Positions 27,969-37,277 of a stretch of 37,277 nucleotides of DNA are shown piece after piece. This DNA comes from Paracoccaceae bacterium (GTDB taxonomy: Bacteria > Pseudomonadota > Alphaproteobacteria > Rhodobacterales > Rhodobacteraceae): positions 1 through 37,277 of the forward strand of contig JAAEUB010000461.1 of the NCBI GenBank assembly GCA_024227755.1, given 5' to 3'. The translations under genes and the position numbers were made by a program. Below the pieces are notes generated by a model. That model worked only from the letters and a program-made list of their open reading frames with translations. It did no database searches and was not told the origin of the DNA. Numbering within the stretch: the stretch's first letter is position 1; every line of letters begins with the position of its first letter.

Positions 27969-28212
27969 TGTTTGGTCCTGATATTAATTGTCTTTTGTGT
28001 ATTCTTTCCTGGCAATCGATTTAGGTTCTGAAACCGGGTTTAACAAGGTAATTCAGCGTGAACGGCGTCTCGTGCGGCGGCTTTTCCGGTAAAATCCAGA
28101 AAAACCCGCCAGATTATGATATGGGAGTCAACTGGCGTGTATTGGCATTCCTGTTTGTTTCGGGCAAAAGAAAGCGCAAGAGACAGGTAAATCACGGGCG
28201 GAGGCAAAGCGG

Positions 28213-28854
28213 GTGAGTAATCCGGAACATTTTATTGACGAAGTAACAGAAGAATTACGCCGTGACCGCCTGTTTGCGCTGATGCGCAAATATGGCTGGA
28301 TAGCGATTTTGGCTGTTTTGCTGATCGTCGGCGGTGCCGCCTATAATGAATGGCGCAAGGCCGGGGAGCGCGCGAAAGCCGAAGCACTGGGCGACGCGAT
28401 GACAGCAGCACTCCAGCAAAGTGACCCGGCTGCGCGCGCCGCCGGGCTGGCAGCGATTGAAGCTGAGGGTGACGCGCGTGCCATGGTCGCCTTTATGGCA
28501 GCCTTAGGTGGGGCCGAGGGGGTCGACGAGGCCACACTTGCCGGTTTACGTGAACTGGCCGAGGACAGTGACCTGGCGCGCATTTACCGCGATCTGGCGG
28601 TGTTAAAACTTATTTCCGTCAGCGAAATGGAACCCGCAGAGCGGGTGACGCTTTTGACACCTTTAACCACAGCCGGGGCGCCATACCGGGCGCTGGCCGA
28701 AGAGCAAATGGCGCTGGCTGAGGTCGAAAGCGGGGAAGTTGAGGCGGCAATAACACGCCTGCAGGCACTTTTGCAGGACGATGACGCGTCACAGGTCTTG
28801 CGCGCGCGGGCGCTTCAGTTGATTGTAGCATTAGGGGCGACGCCCGAAACGTGA
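28213..28854 (+). CDS. YfgM-like tetratricopeptide membrane protein
   Basis: GTG start after GGAGG; N-terminal TM (YGWIAILAVLLIVGGAAYNEWRKAGERAKAEALG); upstream of bamB-like and der genes. Confidence 0.82.
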   Translation: MSNPEHFIDEVTEELRRDRLFALMRKYGWIAILAVLLIVGGAAYNEWRKAGERAKAEALGDAMTAALQQSDPAARAAGLAAIEAEGDARAMVAFMAALGGAEGVDEATLAGLRELAEDSDLARIYRDLAVLKLISVSEMEPAERVTLLTPLTTAGAPYRALAEEQMALAEVESGEVEAAITRLQALLQDDDASQVLRARALQLIVALGATPET

Positions 28855-28896
28855 TTTAATAATCCGGGCCAGAACGTCCGGCAGAGCAGTTGATAT

Positions 28897-30237
28897 ATGG
28901 GGGCAATAGCCGTGAAACTAAGCAAATATGCGGCCGGTATAATCGTGCTGGGGCTGTTCACGGCCTGTAGCGCACCAGAGGTAATCCTGACCGGTGAAAG
29001 GTTCGGGTTGCGCGATGAAGTGCCGGATGGACCTGCGGATGGGGCAAACGCGGTTTCAACCGCAAACCGTTCGGTTCCGATCAGCTTGCCCGCGCCTACC
29101 AATCACGCTGCCTGGACCCATCGGGCCGGAGAGCCTGATCACGCGATTCGCCAGCCGATTTTTTCAATTAGTCCGACATTGATCTGGACCGCAAAAACCG
29201 GCCAGGGAAATGACCGCAAGCACAGGATAACTGCCGATCCGGTAGTGGCAGACGGGCGCATATTCACTCTCGACAGCCGCGCCAAGGTCACGGCGTTCTC
29301 TACCCAGGGATCAACGTTGTGGAGCGCGGATCTTACCCCGGATAACGAACGTTCCGATGATGCGTCCGGTGGCGGTCTGGCAGTTGCCGGTGGCAGGCTT
29401 TTTGTCAGCTCGGGATTTGGTACCGTCAGCGCGCTTGAGGTAAATTCGGGCGCGGTGATCTGGACCCAAAAGATTGACGCACCGGTCAGTGGCGCGCCAA
29501 CCGTGGTTGACGGTGTGGTTTATATCGCCTCAAAGGACAGCCGCGCTTTTGCCATTGACGCAACTAACGGCCGGATCAAATGGCAATTGGCCGGGACGCC
29601 GGATGTCTCCAGTGTCGTCGGCACATCAAGCCCGGCGCTTGCGGGCGGTCTTATCTTGTTTCCGTTCCCGTCAGGTGAACTGGTCGCGGTCAAACGTCAG
29701 GACGGCGCCCGCGCCTGGGGCGCTTTGGTGACCGGTCAGCGGCGCGGGCGCGGATATTCCTCGATTACCGATATCACCGGCGAACCGGTGGTCGCGAATG
29801 GTGTGGTCTACGCCGGTAACCCGGTTGGGCGTACCATAGCGATGAACCTTGAGGGTTCGCGGATCTGGACAGCCAGCGATGGCGCAACCGGCCCGGTCTG
29901 GGTTGACGGCGGCTCGGTCTTCTTGATCTCGGATGAGGCCAAGCTGGTCAGGCTCGATGCCTCAACAGGTTCGCGGATCTGGGCTATCGATCTGCCGTAT
30001 TTCACCAAAGAAAAAGCCCGCCGCCGCAAAGCGATTTACGCAAACTTCGGCCCGGTGATGGCCAGTGGCAACCTATGGGTCGCCTCGTCTGATGGCGTCA
30101 TGCGCGCCTTTAACCCGGTTGACGGTTCTATGGTTGCAAGCGTTGATATCCCCGGCGGCGCGGCCTCGCGTCCGGTCATTGTAAACGGTGTGGCCTATCT
30201 GGTGAACACCAAGGGTCAATTACTGGCGCTGCACTAA
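28897..30237 (+). CDS. BamB-like PQQ-repeat beta-propeller lipoprotein
   Basis: Lipobox region LGLFTACS; repeated propeller blades (GRIFTLDSRAKVTAFSTQGSTLWSADL, GTVSALEVNSGAVIWTQKID); located before der. Confidence 0.85.
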   Translation: MGAIAVKLSKYAAGIIVLGLFTACSAPEVILTGERFGLRDEVPDGPADGANAVSTANRSVPISLPAPTNHAAWTHRAGEPDHAIRQPIFSISPTLIWTAKTGQGNDRKHRITADPVVADGRIFTLDSRAKVTAFSTQGSTLWSADLTPDNERSDDASGGGLAVAGGRLFVSSGFGTVSALEVNSGAVIWTQKIDAPVSGAPTVVDGVVYIASKDSRAFAIDATNGRIKWQLAGTPDVSSVVGTSSPALAGGLILFPFPSGELVAVKRQDGARAWGALVTGQRRGRGYSSITDITGEPVVANGVVYAGNPVGRTIAMNLEGSRIWTASDGATGPVWVDGGSVFLISDEAKLVRLDASTGSRIWAIDLPYFTKEKARRRKAIYANFGPVMASGNLWVASSDGVMRAFNPVDGSMVASVDIPGGAASRPVIVNGVAYLVNTKGQLLALH

Positions 30238-30376
30238 TATCAAGGCCGGCAGGAAACGAGTTTTGACAGCGATTCATAACAGCGTTGCCTACGGGTCACG
30301 GCCAACGCACCTGCATCTTGCCCCGCCCCGGCAACAGGTGTAAGCGGGGTCTTCCGTTTAAGCAGGAGCCTGAGGC

Positions 30377-31867
30377 ATGAGCTTCACCCTCGCCATTGTT
30401 GGCCGCCCCAATGTGGGCAAATCAACCTTGTTCAACCGCCTGGTTGGCAAGCGTCTGGCACTGGTCGATGACCAACCCGGCGTCACCCGCGACCTGCGCG
30501 AGGGGGATGCGCGTCTGGGCGATCTGCGCTTTACCGTGATCGACACGGCAGGGCTGGAGGAAGCAACCGACGAAAGCCTGGAAGGCCGCATGCGCCGCCT
30601 GACCGAACGCGCCGTCGAAATGGCCGATGCCTGCCTGTTTTTGATTGACGCCCGTGCCGGCGTTCTGCCTGCGGATGAAATTTTCGCCGACATTTTGCGC
30701 AAGAAGAACGCCCATGTGATCCTTGGTGCCAACAAGGTCGAAGGGCGCGCGGCCGATGCCGGCCTTATCGAGGCATATTCGCTGGGCCTTGGTGACCCGA
30801 TCGCGCTGTCGGCTGAACACGGCGAGGGTATGGGCGAGCTTTTGGCGGTTCTGACCCCGATTGCGGACGCGCATGCGGCACGGGCGGCGGCGGATGCGCC
30901 CGAGGTTGACGTCAGCGTCGAAGATGGCGACGCGCCGCGTGTGCCGACCCGGACCAAGCCGCTTCAGGTTGCCGTGGTTGGCCGTCCGAATGCCGGGAAA
31001 TCCACCCTGATCAATGCCCTTATCGGCGAAGAACGCCTGCTGACCGGGCCTGAGGCCGGAATTACCCGTGACGCCATATCGCTTGGTTTTGACTGGGCGG
31101 GGTCTGACGGGGCCGGGGTGCCCACCCGGATATTTGATACTGCTGGCATGCGTAAGAAGGCCAAGGTGCAGCAAAAGCTCGAAAAGCTTTCGGTCGCAGA
31201 CGGGCTGAGGGCAGTCAAGTTTGCCGAGGTGGTCGTGGTTTTGCTGGACGCGGCAATCCCGTTTGAGCAACAGGATTTACGCATTGCAGACCTGGCTGAA
31301 CGCGAAGGGCGCGCGGTGGTCGTTGCGGTCAACAAATGGGACGCCGAGCCGGAAAAACAAGCCAAGCTCAAAGATTTGCGCGAGGCCTTTGAACGCCTGT
31401 TGCCGCAACTTCGCGGCGCCCCTCTGGTGACGATCTCGGCCAAGACCGGGCGTGGTCTGGATCGTTTGCAGCGGGCCGTGATGAAAGCGCACGAGGTCTG
31501 GAACCGCCGCGTTCCAACTGCGCGCCTGAATGAATGGCTGGCTGACATGATCTCGGCCCATCCGCCCCCCGCGCCGGGCGGTAAACGCATCAAACTGCGT
31601 TATATGACTCAGGCCAAAACCCGCCCGCCCGGCTTCATCGTCATGTGCAGCCACCCCGACAAACTGCCTGCCAGCTATAGCCGCTATCTGGTAAACGGGC
31701 TCAGGCAGGATTTTGATATGCCGGGCACGCCGATCCGCCTGACCATGCGCAGCCAGAGCGATAAGAACCCCTATAAAAACCGCAAAAAATCCGGACCATC
31801 AAAGCTGCGCAAACACCTTGGCGCGGCAAAAGGCGGGGGCGCGACAAAAGGCAGAGGCGAGGACTAA
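30377..31867 (+). CDS. der: Ribosome biogenesis GTPase Der (EngA)
   Basis: Two GTPase domains: [18 protein letters not shown] and [20 protein letters not shown]-like C-terminus. Confidence 0.97.
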   Translation: MSFTLAIVGRPNVGKSTLFNRLVGKRLALVDDQPGVTRDLREGDARLGDLRFTVIDTAGLEEATDESLEGRMRRLTERAVEMADACLFLIDARAGVLPADEIFADILRKKNAHVILGANKVEGRAADAGLIEAYSLGLGDPIALSAEHGEGMGELLAVLTPIADAHAARAAADAPEVDVSVEDGDAPRVPTRTKPLQVAVVGRPNAGKSTLINALIGEERLLTGPEAGITRDAISLGFDWAGSDGAGVPTRIFDTAGMRKKAKVQQKLEKLSVADGLRAVKFAEVVVVLLDAAIPFEQQDLRIADLAEREGRAVVVAVNKWDAEPEKQAKLKDLREAFERLLPQLRGAPLVTISAKTGRGLDRLQRAVMKAHEVWNRRVPTARLNEWLADMISAHPPPAPGGKRIKLRYMTQAKTRPPGFIVMCSHPDKLPASYSRYLVNGLRQDFDMPGTPIRLTMRSQSDKNPYKNRKKSGPSKLRKHLGAAKGGGATKGRGED

Positions 31868-31873
31868 GCTCGG

Positions 31874-31912
31874 TTTTTTCCTCATCTTGGCGAAAATACT
31901 CCCACCGGAGGT
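31874..31912. repeat. Candidate dispersed intergenic motif (TTTTTTCCTCATCTTGGCGAAAATACTCCCACCGGAGG)
   Basis: Non-coding segment after der; resembles from memory a motif recurring at gene 3' ends in Rhodobacteraceae; not verified. Confidence 0.4.
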
Positions 31913-32003
31913 AAGAAATTCCGAGCGCAGCGAGGCCACGCCCAACCTGAGGAGTGCCCCTGCACGGGGCGACGAAGGGCGGGAGAACCCCGTTTCACAA
32001 AAC

Positions 32004-33164
32004 TCAGTTCAGATAGGTTGCCGGATCGACGCTCAGCGTTCCTTCGCGCACCTGAAAATGCAGGAAGGCCGGGTCGCCCTCGCGCACCTCGGCGACTTTT
32101 TGCCCACGGGTCACCCGATCACCCTTCTTGACGCTGATATCGGTGATATTTGCATAGACTGTCAGCACATTGTTCGGATGGCGAATGACCAGGATTGGTA
32201 CCTGTTCGGTGTCGCGGGTGATGGCGGCAACGGTGCCAGCGGCGGCGGCCTTGACGGCAGTTCCCGCGCTGGCAGATATGTCGATACCGTCGGTTGTGCC
32301 GCGCTTGAAGGCGCGGGTGATCCGGCCCTCGACCGGCAACATCATAGCCGCAGCAGAAGCCGCGGTCGCGGCTGCGCCAAGGTCAGGCGAAACCGGCACA
32401 TTCGTACCCTGACCCGGTGTGGTCGTTTCGCTGGGCAAGGCGGTGGACGCTGAAGGCGGGGTCGGTGTTGCCGTACCCTGACCGGGCACCGATGTTGCAG
32501 GTGGCTCGGGTTGCTGGGGTGCTGCCACCGGGATCAGTAAATACTGCCCTTCGCGCACCGTCAGCGACGATCCCAGCCCGTTCCAGTCGGCAAGTGAGCG
32601 CACCGAAACATTATAGGCGCGCGCGATTGAATAGGCGGTTTCGCCGCGCTCAACCTGATGTCGCGTTGGTTCTTCGCCGGTCTGCCCGGATGGTTGCGTT
32701 GTCGTCGCCCGGACCGTGCCGGCGTTGCTGTCGGCCCGGTCAATGGCGTCACCGGCTAAGGTGGTGATATCAATGGAATCTTTGCCGGGAGCGATGGGTC
32801 CTGACGGCGGTTCCGAGACCCGGCGGGGCAGGGCGACAAGTTCATCTTTGCGCAAGGGGGCGTCCACCGGCAGGCCGTTAAACCGTGCCAGTTCCTCAAC
32901 TGGCAGACCAATGCGCGCCGCCAGTTTGGTGACAGTGTCGCCGCGTCGTGCAAGTGCCACCTGATAGGCCGGATAAGATATGATGCCACGGGTATCCGGT
33001 TCGGGCCGCTCGGCGCTGACGCGTTCGGTGACCGCCTGGGTCGTGGTAAACCCATCGGCAAGATGGCGCAAATCAAAATCAATCCCACCCTCGCATGCTG
33101 CAAGTGTGGTCAGCGCGGTCAGCAACAGCGCACCGCGCATCTTAAGTTTGGTTGGAATTGGCAT
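32004..33164 (-). CDS. LysM + M23/LytM-domain lipoprotein, NlpD-like
   Basis: Lipobox LAAC, two LysM segments (ALARRGDTVTKLAARIGLPVEELARFNGL; HQVERGETAYSIARAYNVSVRSLADWNGL), C-terminal LytM domain. Confidence 0.88.
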   Translation of the reverse strand: MPIPTKLKMRGALLLTALTTLAACEGGIDFDLRHLADGFTTTQAVTERVSAERPEPDTRGIISYPAYQVALARRGDTVTKLAARIGLPVEELARFNGLPVDAPLRKDELVALPRRVSEPPSGPIAPGKDSIDITTLAGDAIDRADSNAGTVRATTTQPSGQTGEEPTRHQVERGETAYSIARAYNVSVRSLADWNGLGSSLTVREGQYLLIPVAAPQQPEPPATSVPGQGTATPTPPSASTALPSETTTPGQGTNVPVSPDLGAAATAASAAAMMLPVEGRITRAFKRGTTDGIDISASAGTAVKAAAAGTVAAITRDTEQVPILVIRHPNNVLTVYANITDISVKKGDRVTRGQKVAEVREGDPAFLHFQVREGTLSVDPATYLN

Positions 33165-33257
33165 TCTCTCGTCCTCAATAACATTGCCCGTTTGCCGGGC
33201 AGCTTTTTATTTGCTGTACTTCGCCGTGCCGTGGAAAAATGGCCCGCGCGCCTGTAT

Positions 33258-33914
33258 TTACTCCTGCCCAAGGCCCTCTATGAGGGGCACGAAACGTACC
33301 GGCAGCAACTCTTCGTATTCAAACCCGTCTTCGCCGCGCGTGACCTTTATCAGGCTCTGTACATGGTCGGACTGACCCACCGGCAAAACCATGATACCGC
33401 CAATTGCCAGCTGCGCCAAGAGGGGCCCGGGCGGGTCCTCGGCAGCGGCAGTGACAATGATGCGATCAAACGGTGCCTGATCAGGCAATCCGCGGGATCC
33501 ATCGGCGGTGATGGCGGTAATATTGTTTAGGTCAAGGTCTTCAAATATGCGCCGCGCCTCGACCACCAGCCGCTTGTGGCGATCAATCGTATAAACCCGG
33601 CGCGCCAGCCGCGAAAGAATTGCCGCCTGATAGCCGGACCCGGTGCCGACCTCCAGCACCTTGGCGCGCGGCGGCACGTCAAGTGCCTGCGTCATCAAAC
33701 CCACCACCGAAGGCTGGCTGATCGTCTGACCACAGGCGATGGGCAGCGGCATGTCCTCATAGGCGCGCCCGGCAAAGAGGCCGCGCAAGAACACCCCGCG
33801 ATCAATCTTCTCCATTGCGTTTAAGACCCGGGCATTGGTTACCCCGCGCTTGCGCAGGGCGAACAGGAACTGCATTTTGCGCTCAGCTTCGCTGCCCACA
33901 TCGGAACCTGTCAT
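33258..33914 (-). CDS. pcm: Protein-L-isoaspartate O-methyltransferase
   Basis: [46 protein letters not shown]; follows surE. Confidence 0.95.
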   Translation of the reverse strand: MTGSDVGSEAERKMQFLFALRKRGVTNARVLNAMEKIDRGVFLRGLFAGRAYEDMPLPIACGQTISQPSVVGLMTQALDVPPRAKVLEVGTGSGYQAAILSRLARRVYTIDRHKRLVVEARRIFEDLDLNNITAITADGSRGLPDQAPFDRIIVTAAAEDPPGPLLAQLAIGGIMVLPVGQSDHVQSLIKVTRGEDGFEYEELLPVRFVPLIEGLGQE

Positions 33915-34699
33915 GTGTCGAAATCCAGCCTGAGGTTTTCCACCACGTCATGCGCTGTCAGATCAGCGCGCATCGGTGTTATCGAGACAAAACCTTCAAG
34001 ATTGGCCGCAACATCCGACCCCGGCTCGGTTGCAACATCCTGCGGCCCGCCTGTAATCCACAGATACTTGCGCCCCGAGGGCGATGTATAGGGATGTGTT
34101 CCAAAGAATGTATCCTTGCGGTAACCCTGCGTCGTGATCTTTTGCCCACGCACATCGCGCCCCCTGATAGGCGGAAAGTTGACATTGTAGAACAGACGGT
34201 AATCGGCACCGTTTTCCCACGGCGCGCGCTCAAGAAGGGCGCGGATCGTTGCTGCTCCGTGTTGGGCTGCGGCTTCAAATGGGTCGGGGATGTCCTTGTT
34301 TTTTGGGCCAAGAAACTGCGACAGGGCGATTGCCGGCAGACCTTGAAGGGCGGCTTCAAGTGCCGCGCCGATTGTGCCCGAATAAAGCGCGTTCTCAGCG
34401 GCATTATTGCCCCTGTTAACACCAGACAGCACCAGATCGGGCCTTGCTGGCATAATATCACCAATGGCCGCCAGGACGCAGTCAGCGGGTGCGCCTTCGA
34501 CGGCAAAGCGAAAAGCATCAAACTTGGTTATCATCATCGGCTTGGTATAGGATATGCAATGAGCGACGCCGGACTGCTCAAAGGCCGGTGCCACCGTCCA
34601 GACCTCGCCATTTTTTCCGGCAATACCTTGGGCAATGCTGTGCAGCGCCGCCAGACCGGGCGCGTTTATGCCGTCGTCATTAGTAATGAGAATGCGCAT
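33911..34699 (-). CDS. surE: 5'/3'-nucleotidase SurE
   Basis: [50 protein letters not shown]. Confidence 0.96.
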   Translation of the reverse strand: MRILITNDDGINAPGLAALHSIAQGIAGKNGEVWTVAPAFEQSGVAHCISYTKPMMITKFDAFRFAVEGAPADCVLAAIGDIMPARPDLVLSGVNRGNNAAENALYSGTIGAALEAALQGLPAIALSQFLGPKNKDIPDPFEAAAQHGAATIRALLERAPWENGADYRLFYNVNFPPIRGRDVRGQKITTQGYRKDTFFGTHPYTSPSGRKYLWITGGPQDVATEPGSDVAANLEGFVSITPMRADLTAHDVVENLRLDFDT

Positions 34700-34870
34700 G
34701 ATAGGCCCTTTTAGCTGCTTTATCTCTCAATAGGCGAGCTTGGCCAGTGCGGCAAGGTCGCGCAAGCTCTGCCATGACCAGATTTGGTAAAAGTCTGGCT
34801 GACATCACCTTGTAAATGGCCATCACAGCCCCTATGTTAATGATGTTCACATTAGAGACAGGAGGAACAA

Positions 34871-35185
34871 ATGGCAAAACAAGCCGCTGAACCGCAAGTC
34901 CTGGAAGAACCGGGTACGGGTACGGAAGATGAAGATCAAAACATCTGGATGCGTGGATTATTCATGATCATTCTGGCAATCCTTTTCGGATTAGGCGAGA
35001 CGGTCTTGGCAATAGGCGCGGTTATTCAGTTCATCTGGATGCTGGTCAAAGGCGAAAAGAACCAGCCGATCGCTGATTTCGGCGAAGAGATGGCGGATTG
35101 GCTGGCCCGGGTGGCACGCTTTCAAACCGGGTCGACGGAAGAAAAACCATTTCCATTTACCAAATGGGGACCGGAAGAAGCTTAG
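34871..35185 (+). CDS. DUF4389-type membrane protein
   Basis: ACAGGAGGAACAAATGG ribosome-binding site; WMRGLFMIILAILFGLGETVLAIGAVIQFIWMLVKGEKNQPIADFGEEMADWLARVARFQTG. Confidence 0.82.
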   Translation: MAKQAAEPQVLEEPGTGTEDEDQNIWMRGLFMIILAILFGLGETVLAIGAVIQFIWMLVKGEKNQPIADFGEEMADWLARVARFQTGSTEEKPFPFTKWGPEEA

Positions 35186-35340
35186 CTTATCAGAACCTGT
35201 ATTCTTCCAGCTGAAAGTATACTGGGCGCGCGCATCGCACCATAGGCGCGCCCAAGCCATCGGGTGACGCCCCAGTCCTGGCCTAAACGCCCTCGCGATG
35301 CGGAAACCCGGATGGCTAGCTGGCGCAAAAATCAGGCGGT

Positions 35341-36513
35341 TTAATCCAGCCGTGCGCGCAGCACCCGTAGCATGTTTTCCCCCATGACCTTGCGAATTTG
35401 CGCCTCGCTCACGCCCTGCGCCAGAAGCTCGTGCGTCAGGGCGGCAAGTTCGCTTGTGTCAAAGGCCGTGGTCACTGACCCGTCAAAATCCGACCCCAGC
35501 GACACCGCGTCTTCGCCCACGGCGGCAATCGCCGCCTTGATCATGCGCGCGACCCCTGCCGGGCTGTCGTCGCAAGTCACCTCGGCCCAGTAGCCCGCGC
35601 CGATAATCCCGCCAGTGGCGGCAATTTCACGCATCAATTCGTCAGGCAGGTTGCGTTTCACTTCGCAGTGCGAATGCAGCCCGGTATGGCTGAGAACAAC
35701 AGGGATATCGACCCGCGCCAACACGTCCTTGACCACCCGTTGAGACGAATGTGCCACGTCAAGGATCATGCCACGACTGGCAACCTCGCTGACCACCAGC
35801 CGGCCAAAATCGGTCAGGCCGCTATTTCCCTCACCGTGCAGCGATCCGCCAAGCTCGTTATCAAAGAAATGCTGCAACCCTATCAGGCGATAGCCCGCAT
35901 CCCACAGCCTATCAAGATTTGCGATATCGCCCTCTAAGGGATGCGCCCCTTCGGTGCCAAGTATGCCGCCAACAAGGTTTTGACCATCTGCGCGTGCCTC
36001 CAACACAGCTTCAAGATCGGCACGGGTGCGGATGACGCGCAACATATCAGGACGTGCCGCTTCAAATCCGTGCAGCTTTTCGGCCTGATAAACGGCGCGC
36101 TCAAATATCGACTGCCAAGTCTTCATAGGCCAGAGCTGACCAAATGCCAGCAAGGTGATATTATCGCGGGCATCGGCTGAGTTGCGTTCATAATTCAGAC
36201 CAGCCGGTGACTTGGTAACGGCGGTAAAGACCTGAATGGCAACATTGCCTTCTTGCAGCCGCGGCAGGTCAACCTGACCATATTCACCGCGCTGGGTCAG
36301 ATCGCGGTTCCACAGCAGGCTATCAGCGTGCCAGTCACCTATGATCAGGCTGTCATGCAGGGTCTGCGCCATATGACCGACCGGATAAGTCTCATGCGTC
36401 TTGACCGCATTGCGACCCTTTTCGACGAATGCAGGTGCAAATATCCAGAAGGCAGCCAGCCCCAACACAGCTAACACAATCACAAGACCCAAAAGCCGTT
36501 TGATCCAACGCAT
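35341..36513 (-). CDS. Membrane dipeptidase (peptidase M19)
   Basis: IIGDWHADSLLWNR, GTEGAHPLEGD, LIGLQHFFDNELGGSLHGEGNSGLTDFGR, LSHTGLHSHC, SLGSDFDGSVT; start corrected to MRWIKRLL. Confidence 0.92.
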   Translation of the reverse strand: MRWIKRLLGLVIVLAVLGLAAFWIFAPAFVEKGRNAVKTHETYPVGHMAQTLHDSLIIGDWHADSLLWNRDLTQRGEYGQVDLPRLQEGNVAIQVFTAVTKSPAGLNYERNSADARDNITLLAFGQLWPMKTWQSIFERAVYQAEKLHGFEAARPDMLRVIRTRADLEAVLEARADGQNLVGGILGTEGAHPLEGDIANLDRLWDAGYRLIGLQHFFDNELGGSLHGEGNSGLTDFGRLVVSEVASRGMILDVAHSSQRVVKDVLARVDIPVVLSHTGLHSHCEVKRNLPDELMREIAATGGIIGAGYWAEVTCDDSPAGVARMIKAAIAAVGEDAVSLGSDFDGSVTTAFDTSELAALTHELLAQGVSEAQIRKVMGENMLRVLRARLD

Positions 36514-36644
36514 CACTGAAACCTCCTGTTTTGCAGCAGTAAAAGGTATATCACAGGCTTTGACCAGCCTAATTGCCACCCGCCCCGGTTGTGATGTGTC
36601 AAACTGCGCGCTAGGCTTGGGATGATATCAACGGAGGGTGTGAC

Positions 36645-36914
36645 ATGGCCGGAGGATGGGCCCGCGACGGCGCGGTGGAAGAACAGATTGAGGCGTCTAT
36701 TTCGGACGAGCTTGCCCGGATGAAAGCCCGCAGCAAACCTGTAGGCGAAGCCCTGACCCACTGCGCCGAATGCGAAGAACCCATCCCCGAGGCGCGGCGA
36801 CAGGCCCTTCCCGGCGTGAAACTGTGCATCGACTGCATGCAGGAAAGGGATGCCACGTTCAAACCAAGACCGGGGATCAACCGCCGGGGGTCGAAGGACA
36901 GTCAGTTGCGGTAA
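36645..36914 (+). CDS. DksA/TraR-family C4 zinc-finger protein
   Basis: HCAECEEPIPEARRQALPGVKLCIDCMQERD four-cysteine motif. Confidence 0.88.
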   Translation: MAGGWARDGAVEEQIEASISDELARMKARSKPVGEALTHCAECEEPIPEARRQALPGVKLCIDCMQERDATFKPRPGINRRGSKDSQLR

Positions 36915-37277
36915 TCAGTTGCGGCTCAAGGTCAGCTTCGAGCCCACACCAGACCCGTCCCGAGTTTGCCGCGAGCGCTCGCAGAGAGCCTTTCGCGGCG
37001 GCGCGGCGTAAATCCACGCTTCATTGCAGCAAAATAAGCGGTCATTCGCGCGCCCCGCAGCTAAACCGGGTGTCGAACGACGGCAGTGCGGAATACTCTG
37101 CCGTTCGCCACTAGGCAGAAACGTGGCAAAACCCTCACCTTTTTGCAGAGGGCAGCTTCAGAATAGTGGACAAATTTGCGCCAAGAAACTTTTTGTCATT
37201 CATCAAACCCGAGTCTAGCATTTCGGGCTCAATACGTTGCATCCCTTTCAAAGAAGATTCGTACAAACTGGTTATCA

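Noticed and set aside
31818-32453. 211-aa + strand ORF spanning the der/nlpD gap
   Set aside because: Overlaps der out of frame and runs antisense into nlpD; no domain
33186-33208. GCCCG-TTTGC-CGGGC-AGCTTTTT hairpin between pcm and nlpD as a terminator
   Set aside because: The T-tract is on the + strand where no gene ends nearby; orientation does not suit the minus-strand genes, so function is uncertain
33815-34714. 299-aa + strand ORF over surE
   Set aside because: Antisense to a clear SurE; no recognisable motifs
1-37277. Search for tRNA, rRNA, integrase, transposase, toxin-antitoxin or phage genes
   Set aside because: None recognised by eye; the region reads as a core chromosomal segment

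Overview
Chromosomal window from an alphaproteobacterium, probably Rhodobacteraceae/Roseobacter-like judging by gene content and style (inference). About 33 protein genes are supportable. They include: a valine/branched-chain catabolism set (mmsB, 3-hydroxyisobutyryl-CoA hydrolase, acyl-CoA dehydrogenase, mmsA with a divergent LysR regulator); two tandem GAPDH paralogs with a small membrane-protein ORF between them; coaD; a FemAB-like protein; DUF808; an RhlE-type helicase; prfC with an upstream Hint-domain gene; an SDR; an ArsR regulator divergent from an Atm1-type ABC exporter; an RND permease/adaptor pair; a yfgM-like/bamB-like/der operon; surE-pcm-nlpD; DUF4389; an M19 dipeptidase; and a DksA/TraR zinc finger. 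I saw no rRNA, tRNA, CRISPR array, prophage or transposase. The most unusual signals are: (1) an RND adaptor whose two coiled-coil arms are each built from nine tandem 14-residue (42-bp) repeats, with prolines spaced at 14 residues in one arm; (2) back-to-back perfect palindromes between convergent genes at 22059-22105, with a looser second example at 13167-13212; (3) TGTTA-GCG-TAACA-like dyads upstream of both gap genes; (4) a TetR-type dyad in front of the acyl-CoA dehydrogenase; (5) a dyad in the arsR/atm1 intergenic region; (6) several small uncharacterised ORFs.
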